Source: Planctomycetota bacterium | GTDB lineage: Bacteria > Planctomycetota > UBA1135 > UBA2386 | Reading direction: 5' to 3' | DNA: 64,000 nt | Assembly (NCBI GenBank): GCA_016794425.1 | Contig: JAEUHR010000038.1 | Location: forward strand, 1 to 64,000 | Shown here: in pieces, positions 27,667 through 36,184 of the stretch | Layout: each line of letters starts with the position of its first letter | How positions within the stretch are numbered: position 1 is the stretch's first letter | Made by a program: the position numbers and the translations under genes | Notes under the pieces: generated by a model | What the model was told of the DNA's origin: nothing | The model's input: only the letters and a program-made list of their open reading frames with translations | Databases searched by the model: none

Positions 27667-27695
27667 TTGGTCGCGGTCGGGCCGGACGCCATACT
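27667..27695 (+). promoter_or_regulatory. Candidate sigma-70 promoter for the isopropylmalate-type dehydrogenase gene
   Basis: TTGGTC (27667-27672), a 17-nt spacer and CATACT (27690-27695) give the best classical -35/-10 pair I see in the window. The downstream ATG is at 27754, leaving a leader of about 50 nt. Confidence 0.4.
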
Positions 27696-27753
27696 GTTCG
27701 CCCCCCCGAACGGTCGCAGGACCGAACCCCTCCACGATCGGAAGCAGCAACGG

Positions 27754-28848
27754 ATGAGCAAGGTCTACGACATCGGCGTCCTTCCCGGCGACGGCATCGG
27801 TGAAGAGGTGGTGCGCGAGGCACTGAAGGTGCTCGACGCGATCCAGTCGGTGCACGGCTTCCAGACCCGCCGCGAGCTCATGCCCTACGGCGCCGAGCAC
27901 TTCCTGAAGACCGGCGAGACGATGCCCGAGGCGGCGTTCGACCGGATCCGGCAGCTGCACGCGGTGCTGTTCGGCGCGATCGGCGACCCGCGCATCGAGG
28001 TCGGCAAGCTCGAGTTCGCGATCATCGCCGGCATGCGGCACAAGCTCGACCTCTACGTGAACCTGCGGCCGGTCAAGCTCTACCACGAGTCGCTGTGCCC
28101 GCTGAAGGGCAAGCAGCCGAAGGACATCGACATCCTGTTCCTGCGCGAGAACACCGAGGATGCCTACGCCGGCGTCTATGGCCACACCAAGAAGGGCACC
28201 GAGCACGAGATCGCGCTGCAGGAGATGATCTACACGCGGCGCGGCACCGAGCGCATCATCCGCCACGCGTTCGAGCTGGCCGTGAAGCGCGGGCCGAAGC
28301 CGGGCAAGGACAAGCCGCAGGTGACGCTGATCGACAAGGCCAACGCGGTGCGCGCGCAGGACCTCTGGACGCGCACGTTCGCCGAGGTGGCCAAGCAGTA
28401 CCCCTCGGTCGCCACCGACCACGCCTACATCGACGCGGCCTGCATGTGGATGGTCAAGAACCCCGAGTGGTTCGACGTCTGCGTCACGACCAACCTGTTC
28501 GGCGACATCATCACCGACCTCGGCGCGATGCTGATCGGCGGCATGGGCATCGCGTCGTCGGGCAACATCCACCCGGGCAAGGTGTCGATGTTCGAGGGCA
28601 TCCACGGTTCGGCGCCGAAGTACAAGGGCACCGACAAGGCCAGCCCGCTGGCGACGATCCTGGCGATGGGGCTGATGCTCGACCACATCGGCCAGGCCGA
28701 GGCGGCGAAGGCGCTCGAAGCGACGGTCGAGGACCTGATCCGGACCGGGCGCATCCGCAGCCTGCGCGCCGGCGAGCACCGGTGCAGCGAATTGGGCTCG
28801 ATGGTGGCGGAGGAGTTCCTGACGCGCGCGCGCGCGCAGCGGCGCTGA
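27754..28848 (+). CDS. leuB: Isocitrate/isopropylmalate dehydrogenase family protein, probably 3-isopropylmalate dehydrogenase
   Basis: The product has 364 residues, within the family range. It begins MSKVYDIGVLPGDGIGEEVV, with the GDGIGxE signature, and has LFLRENTEDAYAGVYG (substrate loop), DKANAVRAQDLW with the catalytic Lys, TTNLFGDIITDLGAMLIGGMG with the metal-binding Asp residues, and EGIHGSAPKYKGTDKASPLA. It would oxidise and decarboxylate 3-isopropylmalate in leucine synthesis. The same fold serves isocitrate, homoisocitrate and tartrate dehydrogenases, and no other leu gene is nearby, so the substrate is inferred. I start at ATG 27754. Confidence 0.82.
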   Translation: MSKVYDIGVLPGDGIGEEVVREALKVLDAIQSVHGFQTRRELMPYGAEHFLKTGETMPEAAFDRIRQLHAVLFGAIGDPRIEVGKLEFAIIAGMRHKLDLYVNLRPVKLYHESLCPLKGKQPKDIDILFLRENTEDAYAGVYGHTKKGTEHEIALQEMIYTRRGTERIIRHAFELAVKRGPKPGKDKPQVTLIDKANAVRAQDLWTRTFAEVAKQYPSVATDHAYIDAACMWMVKNPEWFDVCVTTNLFGDIITDLGAMLIGGMGIASSGNIHPGKVSMFEGIHGSAPKYKGTDKASPLATILAMGLMLDHIGQAEAAKALEATVEDLIRTGRIRSLRAGEHRCSELGSMVAEEFLTRARAQRR

Positions 28849-29213
28849 CCCCGGTCAGACCGGCGGCGGGTCGGTCCGGATGTGCCAGCGCGGCGCGGCG
28901 GGCTGCGCGCCGTCGTCGGGGGGCTGCTTCGGGCTGCCGGACGGTGGGACCGGTGCCGGCGGCGAACCGGTGTCGCTGGGTGTGGCGCGGGCCGGGCCGG
29001 GGTGCGGGGCGGGTTCGCGTGGCATCGGGGGTTCCTGTTGCGGTCGGGATGCCTGTCCGTGTGCGACCGGGGGCACCCCGCCGACGCGTCCCCGACGTTG
29101 CGAGCGCGACCAAAGCGTTACGTGGGTCGGGCGATCGGGCGGCGTTACCCGCGCCGTATCGTGCCGGCCGTAGGCGCCGGCATCCGAGTCGCCCCATCCG
29201 CAGGAGAACCAGA
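28849..29213. other. Intergenic stretch of about 365 bp, mostly unexplained
   Basis: This gap lies between the dehydrogenase and a secreted coiled-coil protein. Its only candidate gene is a short Pro-rich minus-strand reading frame (28855-29025). A TATCGT hexamer (29158-29163) about 50 nt before ATG 29214 is a likely -10 element for the downstream gene, and an AGGAGA ribosome binding site sits just before that ATG. I see no terminator or RNA gene. Confidence 0.5.
28855..29025 (-). CDS. Possible small Pro-rich hypothetical protein
   Basis: An ATG at 29025 opens a 56-codon frame encoding MPREPAPHPGPARATP onward, Pro/Gly/Ser-rich throughout and ending TDPPPV. AGGAA lies 6 nt before the ATG. No family is recognisable, and in DNA of this GC content such frames arise by chance, so it may not be a gene. 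It converges on the dehydrogenase gene with 6 bp between the stops. Confidence 0.28.
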   Translation of the reverse strand: MPREPAPHPGPARATPSDTGSPPAPVPPSGSPKQPPDDGAQPAAPRWHIRTDPPPV

Positions 29214-30044
29214 ATGAAGATCCGTGTCGTTTCCGCACTGCTCGCCCTCGCGCTGCCGCTCGCCGCGCAGGACCCCACGCCGACCGAGGCGCTGTTCTAC
29301 AAGGCCTTCTATCTCGAGAAGGGCCAGATGGACTACGCGTCGGCGATGGTGCTCTACCAGCAGTTCCTCGAGCAGGCGCCCGAACACACTCTGGCCGCGC
29401 AGGCCGCCAAGCAGCAGTACCTGTTGCTGGACCGCACCGGCAAGACGAAGGAGCGCGATGCCTTCAAGGCGAAGTACGAGAAGCTGATCGGCGACGTGCA
29501 GGCGACCGGCGGCGACAAGGCCCGTCCGGCCGACGGCGCCGGCCGTGGACCCGAGGGGCAGGGGCGCGGCCAGGGCCGGCCCGATCCGGCCGCCCGGATC
29601 GCCGAGCTCGAGAAGGAGCTCGCCAAGGCCAAGGAGGCCGGTGACGACGCGCGCGTCAAGGAGATCGAAGAACAGATCGCCCGCGCCAAGCAGATGGCCG
29701 AGCGCGGCCGCCAGGGTGGTCGCATGGGTCTGTTCAGCGACAAGAAGCTCGCCGAGATGAGCGAGGACGAGCTGAAGCAGCTGAAGGACGGCCTCGGTCG
29801 CTTCGAGGAGATGGTCGACCGCATGCGCGAACGCGTCGGCGACGAGCAGGCCGACAAGCTCGAGGGGCACCTCGGCGCGCTGAAGAAGGCGCTCGATGCC
29901 GGCAAGCTCGACGAGGCGCAGAAGGAAGTCGACGCGATCCGCGAGGCGATGCCGCGTCGCCAGCGCGGTGGCGAGGGTGGCGGCGGCGGTGCCGGCGGTG
30001 CCGGTGGCGCCGGTGGCGGCGGTGGCCGTCGCGGCGGCAACTGA
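29214..30044 (+). CDS. Secreted coiled-coil protein with glycine-rich tail
   Basis: The product has 276 residues with a short signal peptide (MKIRVVSALLALALPLAAQ). Residues 25-95 look like a TPR pair (ALFYKAFYLEKGQMDYASAM, YQQFLEQAPEHTLAAQAAKQ). A Gly/Arg/Pro linker is followed by charged heptads (AARIAELEKELAKAKEAGDD, then VKEIEEQIARAKQMAE) and a tail of Gly with Ala and Arg. It is probably an extracytoplasmic structural or assembly protein; I do not know its family. ATG 29214 has a strong ribosome binding site (CAGGAGAA), unlike many neighbours, and a TATCGT hexamer further upstream. Confidence 0.75.
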   Translation: MKIRVVSALLALALPLAAQDPTPTEALFYKAFYLEKGQMDYASAMVLYQQFLEQAPEHTLAAQAAKQQYLLLDRTGKTKERDAFKAKYEKLIGDVQATGGDKARPADGAGRGPEGQGRGQGRPDPAARIAELEKELAKAKEAGDDARVKEIEEQIARAKQMAERGRQGGRMGLFSDKKLAEMSEDELKQLKDGLGRFEEMVDRMRERVGDEQADKLEGHLGALKKALDAGKLDEAQKEVDAIREAMPRRQRGGEGGGGGAGGAGGAGGGGGRRGGN

Positions 30045-30150
30045 ACCACGTCCGTCCGCGCGCACGCGGCCGCCGGGGCATGCTCCGGCGGCCGTTCGCA
30101 TTTCGGGGCCGCGGGTTGCGGCCGTGCGACCACGCGCGAACACTGCCCGC

Positions 30151-31725
30151 ATGGCCCGTCGCCCCGCCTGCGATCCGGTGCAGCTCGAGGTGTTCCACCA
30201 CCTGACCAGCGCCTTCTGCGAAGAAGCCGGCGCCCGGCTGCAGCGCAGCGCGCAGAGCCCGAACATCCGCGAACGCCGCGACTTCTCGGTCGCGATCTTC
30301 GACGGCGACGGGCGCCTAGTGGCGCAGGCCGCGCACATCCCGGTGCACCTGGGCAGCGCCGGCGACGCGGTCGCCGCCGCCCGCGCGGCGCTGGCGCTGC
30401 GTCCCGGCGACGTCGTGATCCTCAACGATCCGTATGCGGGGGGCACGCACCTGCCGGACCTGACGATGGTGCGGCCGGTGTTCGCCGGCGGCCGGCGGCG
30501 GCCGCGCTGGTTCCTGGTCAACCGCGCGCACCACGCCGACATCGGCGGCGCGAGTCCGGGGTCGATGGGCATCGCGGCCGACCTGCATGCCGAGGGCCTC
30601 GTGTTGCCGCCCGTGCTGCTGCGGCGCGACGGCCGGCTGCGCGACGACCTGCTGCGCCTGTTCGCGCGCAACGTGCGCGGTGCGGCCGAACGCATGGTCG
30701 ACCTGCGCGCGCAGGAGGCGAGCCTGCTGCAGCTCGAACGCCGGCTGCTCGCCCTCGCGGCCGAACGCGGCCACGCGTTCGTCGCCGCCGCGACCGACCA
30801 GCTGCTCGACTACTCCGAACGCGCCGGGCGAGCGGTGCTGCGGTCGCTGCCGCGCGGCGTGTTCACGGCGCACGACCACCTCGACGACGACGGCTTCGGC
30901 AACGGGCCGCTGCGGCTGCACCTGCGGCTGGAGCTGCGCGGCGACCGCGCGGTGTTCGACTGGCGCGGCACCTGTGACCAGGCGCGCGGCGGCGTCAACG
31001 CCAACCGCGGCATCGTGCTGGCGGCCTGCGTCTACGCGCTGCGCTGCCTGTGCCCGCACCGGCTGCCGACCAACGCCGGCCTGTTCCGGCTGGTCGACGT
31101 GCGCACGCGGCCCGGCAGCCTGGTCGAGCCGCGTTCGCCGGCGCCGGTCGCGGGTGGCAACGTCGAGACCAGCCAGCGGCTCGTCGACGTCGCGTTGGCG
31201 GCGCTGGGCCGCGCGGCCCCCGGTCGCGTGCCGGCCGCCTCGGCCGGCACGATGAGCAACTTGTCGTTCGGCGGGTTGCGGGCCGACGGCAGCGACTTCG
31301 CCAGCTACGAGACGCTGCCCGGCGGGGCCGGCGCCGGTCCGACCGCGGCCGGCCAGGCCGCGATCCAGACCCACATGACGAACACGCGCAACACGCCGAT
31401 CGAGGAGTTCGAGCACCGGTACCCGGTGCGCGTCGCCGCGCTGTCCGTGCGCCGCGGCAGCGGCGGCCGTGGTGCGCGCCGCGGCGGCGACGGCATCGAG
31501 AAGGCGATTGCACCGCTGGTGCCGTTGCGCGCGACGTTTCTCGGCGAGCGCCACGCGAGCGCGCCGCCGGGAGCGGCCGGCGGCGCGGCGGGCCGCTCCG
31601 GTGCGCTGTGGCTGCGGCGCGGCGGCTCGCGGCGCCGGCTGCCGGCCAAGACCGCGTGCGACCTGCGCCCCGGCGACGTGCTGGTGGTCGCGACGCCGGG
31701 TGGGGGTGGCCATGGCCGCGGCTGA
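30151..31725 (+). CDS. Hydantoinase B/oxoprolinase family protein (HyuB-like)
   Basis: The product has 524 residues, typical for HyuB. Family hallmarks include QSPNIRERRDFSVAIFDGDG near the start, HIPVHLGS, GDVVILNDPYAGGTHLPDLT, NRAHHADIGGASPGSM and NVETSQRLVD, plus MTNTRNTPIEEFEHRYP towards the end. HyuB normally works with an ATP-dependent HyuA subunit on hydantoins or 5-oxoproline. No HyuA gene is in this window, so the partner is elsewhere or missing. ATG 30151 begins MARRPACDPVQLEVF. The 3' end overlaps the next gene by 14 bp. Confidence 0.9.
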   Translation: MARRPACDPVQLEVFHHLTSAFCEEAGARLQRSAQSPNIRERRDFSVAIFDGDGRLVAQAAHIPVHLGSAGDAVAAARAALALRPGDVVILNDPYAGGTHLPDLTMVRPVFAGGRRRPRWFLVNRAHHADIGGASPGSMGIAADLHAEGLVLPPVLLRRDGRLRDDLLRLFARNVRGAAERMVDLRAQEASLLQLERRLLALAAERGHAFVAAATDQLLDYSERAGRAVLRSLPRGVFTAHDHLDDDGFGNGPLRLHLRLELRGDRAVFDWRGTCDQARGGVNANRGIVLAACVYALRCLCPHRLPTNAGLFRLVDVRTRPGSLVEPRSPAPVAGGNVETSQRLVDVALAALGRAAPGRVPAASAGTMSNLSFGGLRADGSDFASYETLPGGAGAGPTAAGQAAIQTHMTNTRNTPIEEFEHRYPVRVAALSVRRGSGGRGARRGGDGIEKAIAPLVPLRATFLGERHASAPPGAAGGAAGRSGALWLRRGGSRRRLPAKTACDLRPGDVLVVATPGGGGHGRG

Positions 31726-32119
31726 CGGGCGCAGGCTCGCGTTCGTCTTGGCCGCCGCCGCGTTCGCCGCCGCCTGCGCCTCCGCGCGCTACGCCGCGTG
31801 TCCGCTCGAACTCGGCGGCGCCGCGCCGGCCGAGGCGTTCGTGGCCTGCCGTGCGCTGCTGCTGCAGCGGTACGGCGCGCTGGTGGTCGACGATGCCGCG
31901 ACGTTCCGGTTGCAGACCGTGTGGGGCGCCGTCCCCGGCGAAGCCGCCGAACGGCGCGCGACGGTGTTCCGCGACGACGCCGACGAACTCGCGATCGTCG
32001 TCGAGCTGCGCCGGATCCGGCAGCCGCTGGTCGGGCTGCCGGCGTGGACCGCGCCGCGCGGCGATGCCGCGGCCGAACGCGAACTCGCGGCGGCGCTGCG
32101 CAACGAACTCAGCCGCTGA
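31712..32119 (+). CDS. Small putative lipoprotein of unknown function
   Basis: The product has 135 residues. A hydrophobic N-terminus ends in a lipobox-like FAAAC (about residues 18-22), suggesting export and lipid attachment. The mature part resembles a small alpha/beta domain with RYGALVVDDAATFRLQTVWG and ELAIVVELRRIRQPLVG. I recognise no family. It starts within the last 14 bp of the hydantoinase-like gene and its 3' end overlaps the convergent gene at 32109 by 11 bp, so it is packed between neighbours on both sides. Confidence 0.6.
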   Translation: MAAADGRRLAFVLAAAAFAAACASARYAACPLELGGAAPAEAFVACRALLLQRYGALVVDDAATFRLQTVWGAVPGEAAERRATVFRDDADELAIVVELRRIRQPLVGLPAWTAPRGDAAAERELAAALRNELSR

Positions 32120-33119
32120 CGGCGGCCAACGCGCGCCGCAGCCGTGCTTCGTGCGGCCACCGTCGGGCGGCTCGCGCCAGCAGCGCCAGCGCCGCCGCCA
32201 GCCGGCCACGCGCCTCGAGCACCCGCGCGCGCAGCAGCACGGCGCGGCCCGGCTGCGGTGCCAGCAGGCGCCGGTGGGCGCGCACCGCGCGCAGCGTGGC
32301 CGCGAACTCGGAGCGGGCGCAGTGTGCCTCGCCGAGCCAGAGCCACGCGACCGACGATCGCGGCCACACGCGCACGGCGTCGCGCAGCAGACCGAGCGGC
32401 GCATCGGCCGCGTCGAGGGCCCCGGCTCGGTGCCAGTGCCGCACCACGCGCCGCGCGTCGATCGTCGCGCGCCGCACGTGGAAGCGCCGGCCGAGCACGC
32501 GGATGCGCTGCAGACGGCGACCGGGGTCGGGCCGTGCGCGGCGTTCGGGCAGCAGGTGCACGGCACCGCGTTGCCGCAGCAGGTCGGCGGCGAGGCCGGT
32601 CAGCGCTTCGGCGAGGCGGGCGCGCCAGAACGCGTCGTGCTCGGCGCCGCCGCCGACGTGCCGCAGCAGCCGCTCGAGTTCGCGCTGCAGGCTCGGCAGC
32701 GACCGGCCGTCGCGCACCGCGCTGGCGGTCAGGTTGGTGCGGCCGTTGCCGAGCCGGATCCAGTGCGACGGCAGCTCCGGCAACACCGTGGTCGCCACCT
32801 CCGGCAGCGACGCCGACGGCTGTCCGGCCGGCCGCGCCGGCGGCACGCGCGGGCGCACGTAGAAGCGGTAGATCCAGCGTTCCGCCAGCCGGATCCAGCG
32901 CTCGTAACGCCCGGCATCGGTCAGCGCGACGACCTCGCGTGGGTGCATCAGGCAGTCGACCGCCAGCTCCTGCAGCAGGTCGCGCGTCAGTTCGGGCAGC
33001 TCGGCGCGGGCGAGCTGCTTCCAGGCGGCGATGCGCCGCAGTGCGCCGGGCAGGACCTGTTCGCCGAAGCTGTGCAGCAGCTCGAGTGCGGCCAGGCGAT
33101 CGCGTTCGTCGGTGTGCAT
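32109..33119 (-). CDS. Hypothetical protein with helical N-terminus and TPR-like C-terminus
   Basis: The product has 336 residues when begun at ATG 33119 (MHTDERDRLAALELLHSFGE). The N-terminal half is helical and Arg-rich, with WIRLAERWIYRFYVRP and a Pro-rich linker near 125. The C-terminal 110 residues look like tetratricopeptide helices (SSVAWLWLGEAHCARSEFAA, RAVLLRARVLEARGRLAAAL). No signal peptide is seen, so it should be cytoplasmic. No family is recognised. It diverges from purA over 113 bp. Confidence 0.65.
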   Translation of the reverse strand: MHTDERDRLAALELLHSFGEQVLPGALRRIAAWKQLARAELPELTRDLLQELAVDCLMHPREVVALTDAGRYERWIRLAERWIYRFYVRPRVPPARPAGQPSASLPEVATTVLPELPSHWIRLGNGRTNLTASAVRDGRSLPSLQRELERLLRHVGGGAEHDAFWRARLAEALTGLAADLLRQRGAVHLLPERRARPDPGRRLQRIRVLGRRFHVRRATIDARRVVRHWHRAGALDAADAPLGLLRDAVRVWPRSSVAWLWLGEAHCARSEFAATLRAVRAHRRLLAPQPGRAVLLRARVLEARGRLAAALALLARAARRWPHEARLRRALAAVSG

Positions 33120-33185
33120 GGCGTGTGCTCCGTCCGCTCTGTCGTCGAACGGGGGCACGCCGCCGGAACGGACGCGTGACGCGGG

Positions 33186-33203
33186 CCGCCAAGGCGGTAT
33201 GCT
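33186..33203 (+). promoter_or_regulatory. Palindrome overlapping a -10-like box upstream of purA
   Basis: A perfect inverted repeat (CCGCC, AA, GGCGG; 33186-33197) abuts TATGCT (33198-33203), a plausible -10 element 29 nt before the purA ATG. The palindrome could be an operator, but in DNA this GC-rich a 5-bp repeat is weak evidence. Confidence 0.3.
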
Positions 33204-33232
33204 CCCGGGCTTTTTCCACCGGCGCCGATTCC

Positions 33233-34504
33233 ATGCCCACCACCTGTGTCGTTGGCATCCTCTGGGGTGACGAAGGCAAGGGCAAAGTCATCGACTACCT
33301 CGCTGCCGAGGCCGACTTCGTCGTCCGCTACGGCGGCGGCCACAACGCCGGCCACACGCTGATCCTGCCGTCGGGCAAGCTGGTGCTGCACCTGGTGCCG
33401 TCCGGCATCGTGCACACGCACACCCGCAACGTGATCGGCAACGGCGTGGTCGTCGATCCGGTCCACCTGTGCGGCGAGATCGAGTCGCTGCGCGGCCGTG
33501 GCATCGCGGTCGAACTCGGCCGCAACCTGCTGCTCAGCGAACGTGCCCACGTGATCCTCGAAGCGCACCGCCGGCAGGACCACTGGGCCGAGAGCGTGCG
33601 CAGCGGCGGCCGCATCGGCACCACCGGCCGCGGCATCGGTCCGGCCTACGCCGACCGCTGCAGCCGCATCGGCCTGCGCCTCGGCGACCTGCTCGACGAG
33701 GCGCGGCTGCGCCGCGGCGTGCAGGTGATCGCCGAACAGAAGAACGCCTGGTTCGAACCGGTCGGCCTCGAACCGCTGCAGGTCGACGCGGTGGTCGAGC
33801 AGCTGCTGGCGGCCGGCGCCAAGCTGCGCGCGGGCATCGTCGACACCGGCGGCGTGCTGCGCCGCGCGTTCGCCGACGGCAAGCGCGTGCTGCTCGAGGG
33901 CGCCCAGGGCTGCCTGCTGGACCTCGAGCACGGCACCTACCCGTTCGTGACCAGTTCGCACGCCAGCACCGGCGGCGCGTTCAGCGGCACCGGCCTGCCG
34001 CCGCACGTGATGCGCGTGGTCGGCATCGCCAAGGCCTACGCGACTCGCGTCGGCGAGGGGCCGTTCCCGACCGAACTGAACAACGAGACCGGCGAGCGCC
34101 TGCGCGCCGCCGGCAAGGAGTACGGGTCGACCACCGGTCGGCCGCGCCGCTGCGGCTGGTTCGACACGGTCGCGGTGCGCTATTCGGGCGCGGTGTCGGG
34201 CGCCAGCGAACTGGTGCTGACCAACCTCGACGTGCTGCGCGGCTTCGCGCCGCTGCGGCTCGCGGTCGCCTACCGGCTGCCCGACGGCACGCGTACGACC
34301 GACCTGCCGGCGTTCGACCTCGACCGCGCCGTGCCCGAGTTCGAGGACCTGCCGGGCTTCGACGTCGACGTCAGCGAAGTGCGCCGGTTCGAGGACCTGC
34401 CGGCGAACGCGCGCAACTACGTGCAGGCGATCGAACGGCTGACCGGCCTGCCGATCCGCACGATTTCGGTCGGTCCGGGGCGCAACCAGGTCGTGCTGCG
34501 GTGA
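33233..34504 (+). CDS. purA: Adenylosuccinate synthase
   Basis: PurA joins IMP and aspartate using GTP, the first committed step to AMP. The 423-residue product has the family start VVGILWGDEGKGK with the catalytic Asp (D13), RYGGGHNAGHT with the catalytic His (H41), GTTGRGIGPAY, LLEGAQGCLLDLEHGTYPFV, TSSHASTGG and EYGSTTGRPRRCGW. It is complete. ATG 33233 is supported by the conserved N-terminus. Its stop overlaps the GTG start of uppS by 4 bp, so purA, uppS and cdsA probably form one operon that mixes purine and envelope-lipid synthesis. Confidence 0.97.
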   Translation: MPTTCVVGILWGDEGKGKVIDYLAAEADFVVRYGGGHNAGHTLILPSGKLVLHLVPSGIVHTHTRNVIGNGVVVDPVHLCGEIESLRGRGIAVELGRNLLLSERAHVILEAHRRQDHWAESVRSGGRIGTTGRGIGPAYADRCSRIGLRLGDLLDEARLRRGVQVIAEQKNAWFEPVGLEPLQVDAVVEQLLAAGAKLRAGIVDTGGVLRRAFADGKRVLLEGAQGCLLDLEHGTYPFVTSSHASTGGAFSGTGLPPHVMRVVGIAKAYATRVGEGPFPTELNNETGERLRAAGKEYGSTTGRPRRCGWFDTVAVRYSGAVSGASELVLTNLDVLRGFAPLRLAVAYRLPDGTRTTDLPAFDLDRAVPEFEDLPGFDVDVSEVRRFEDLPANARNYVQAIERLTGLPIRTISVGPGRNQVVLR

Positions 34505-35229
34505 GCGCCGGCCGCGATGCCGGGGACCTCGTGGTGCCGCGCAGCGTCGCGGTGATCATGGACGGCAACGGCCGCTGGGCCAAACGCGCCGGCCTCGAAC
34601 GGATCCGCGGCCACGAACGCGGCATCGACGCGGTGCGCACGACGGTGACCGAGTGTGCGCGGCTCGGCGTCGAGGCGCTGACGCTGTACGCGTTCTCGGA
34701 GGAGAACTGGCAGCGGCCCAGGCGCGAGATCGACCTGCTGTTCAAGCTGCTGCAGCGGTTCCTGATCGAGGAACGGCCGACGCTGATGCAGAACCGCGTG
34801 CGGCTCGTGCACGCCGGGCGCCGCGACCGGCTCGCGCCGGCGGTGCTGGCGCTGCTCGACGAGACGATCGCGGTGACGGCCGGCAACGACGGCATGGTGC
34901 TGTGCCTGGCGATCAGCTACGGCGGCCGGCAAGAACTGGTCGACGCCGTGCGCGCGCTGGCGCGGCGCGTCGCCGCGGGCGAACTGCGTCCCGACGCGAT
35001 CGACGAGGCGGCGATCCACGGTGCGTTGTACCAGCCGTCGCTGCCGGACCCCGACCTGCTGATCCGCACCGCCGGCGAACGCCGCATCAGCAACTTCCTG
35101 TTGTGGCAGGTCAGCTACGCCGAGATCCACGTCTGCGACGCGTGCTGGCCCGAGTTCGGCGCCGAACACCTGCGGGCGGCGTTCCGCGACTACGGCAACC
35201 GCGTGCGCAAGTTCGGCAAGGTGCTCTGA
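34501..35229 (+). CDS. uppS: Isoprenyl transferase (undecaprenyl diphosphate synthase)
   Basis: This cis-prenyltransferase makes the polyprenyl carrier for peptidoglycan and surface polysaccharides. The 242-residue product has the catalytic VAVIMDGNGRWAKRAGL motif (Asp at about D21), GHERGIDAVR, LTLYAFSEENWQRP, CLAISYGGRQELVDAV, DPDLLIRTAGERRISNFLLW and the final CWPEFGAEHLRAAFRDY. GTG 34501 overlaps the purA stop by 4 bp. It is followed 3 bp later by cdsA, its usual partner. Confidence 0.97.
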   Translation: MSAGRDAGDLVVPRSVAVIMDGNGRWAKRAGLERIRGHERGIDAVRTTVTECARLGVEALTLYAFSEENWQRPRREIDLLFKLLQRFLIEERPTLMQNRVRLVHAGRRDRLAPAVLALLDETIAVTAGNDGMVLCLAISYGGRQELVDAVRALARRVAAGELRPDAIDEAAIHGALYQPSLPDPDLLIRTAGERRISNFLLWQVSYAEIHVCDACWPEFGAEHLRAAFRDYGNRVRKFGKVL

Positions 35230-35232
35230 GCC

Positions 35233-36087
35233 GTGGCCGACCGCGATCTCCGGACCCGCGCCGTGCTCGCGCCGACGATGCTGGCGGTCGTCGGCCTGGT
35301 CTACTGGCTCGACCTGTCCGGCTCACTCGGGCTCGTGCGCGGCACGCTGTCGGCGGTGGTGCTCGGCCTGCTCGGCATCGGCGCGGCCTGGGAATACGGC
35401 TGGCTGCTGCGCCGGGCCGGCTTCGCCGTCGCGCGCAAGACGCTGGTGGCGTGGAGCGCGCTGCTGCTGGCGAGCGCGTTCCTGTTCGGCTGGTCGGCGA
35501 TCGATCGCGAGTTGTACCCGCTGGTGGCCGGCACGATGGCGCTGGCCTTCCCGCTGGCCGTGCGTTCGCTGCGCCAGCAGGACATGAAGACCGGCCTCGA
35601 ACTGCAGGGCGCGACGCTGCTCGGCCTGGTGTTCTGTGCCTGGCCGATGTACCTGGCGATCGGCACGTGCTTCCGCCACCTGCCGTCGGTGCTCTACGTC
35701 GTGCTGGTCTGCAAGGGCGGCGACATCGGCGGCTACTGCGTCGGCCGCCTGTTCGGCCGCCACAAGCTGATCCCGCACATCAGTCCCGGCAAGACCGTCG
35801 AAGGTGCGCTCGGCAGCCTCGCTGCATCGGTGGCGATCGCCGTGTTCACACGCGGCGCGTTGATCGAGCCCGAGGTCGTGCTGCCGCTGTGGGCCGCGCT
35901 GCTGGCCGGCGTGGCGCTGAACTTCACGACGCAGGCCGGTGACCTGATCGAGTCGCTGCTGAAGCGGCGCTGCAACGCCAAGGACTCGTCGAACCTGCTG
36001 CCCGCGCACGGCGGCATCCTGGACCTGGTCGACAGCCTGCTGTTCTCGTTCTGCGCCTGGTTCCCGGTGCTGGTGTGGTGGACGTGA
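35233..36087 (+). CDS. cdsA: Phosphatidate cytidylyltransferase
   Basis: CdsA makes CDP-diacylglycerol from phosphatidate and CTP at the membrane. The 284-residue product has about seven hydrophobic helices and the C-terminal signature region: GGYCVGRLFGRHKLIPHISP, GKTVEGALGSL, then DLIESLLKRRCNAKDSSNLL and PAHGGILDLVDSLLF, with the conserved Lys, Asp and His of the CDS signature. The start is GTG 35233, 3 bp after the uppS stop. uppS-cdsA order is widely conserved. Confidence 0.95.
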   Translation: MADRDLRTRAVLAPTMLAVVGLVYWLDLSGSLGLVRGTLSAVVLGLLGIGAAWEYGWLLRRAGFAVARKTLVAWSALLLASAFLFGWSAIDRELYPLVAGTMALAFPLAVRSLRQQDMKTGLELQGATLLGLVFCAWPMYLAIGTCFRHLPSVLYVVLVCKGGDIGGYCVGRLFGRHKLIPHISPGKTVEGALGSLAASVAIAVFTRGALIEPEVVLPLWAALLAGVALNFTTQAGDLIESLLKRRCNAKDSSNLLPAHGGILDLVDSLLFSFCAWFPVLVWWT

Positions 36088-36184
36088 GCCCCGCCGCCGG
36101 GCCGACGGTCGGCCGTGTTTCTTCACGGCCCTCGGCTTGCGCCGACCGCCGCGGCCCGCCAGGATTCCCACGCCGCACGGCCCG

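Noticed and set aside
28880..29217. Plus-strand frames of about 100 codons between the dehydrogenase and the coiled-coil protein gene
   Set aside because: Their composition is Gly/Arg/Cys-rich without pattern, the frames compete with each other, and none has a ribosome binding site.
33208..33216. GGGCTTTTT as a possible intrinsic terminator
   Set aside because: There is no stable stem directly before the T-run, and it falls in the leader of purA between divergent genes, where a terminator would make little sense.
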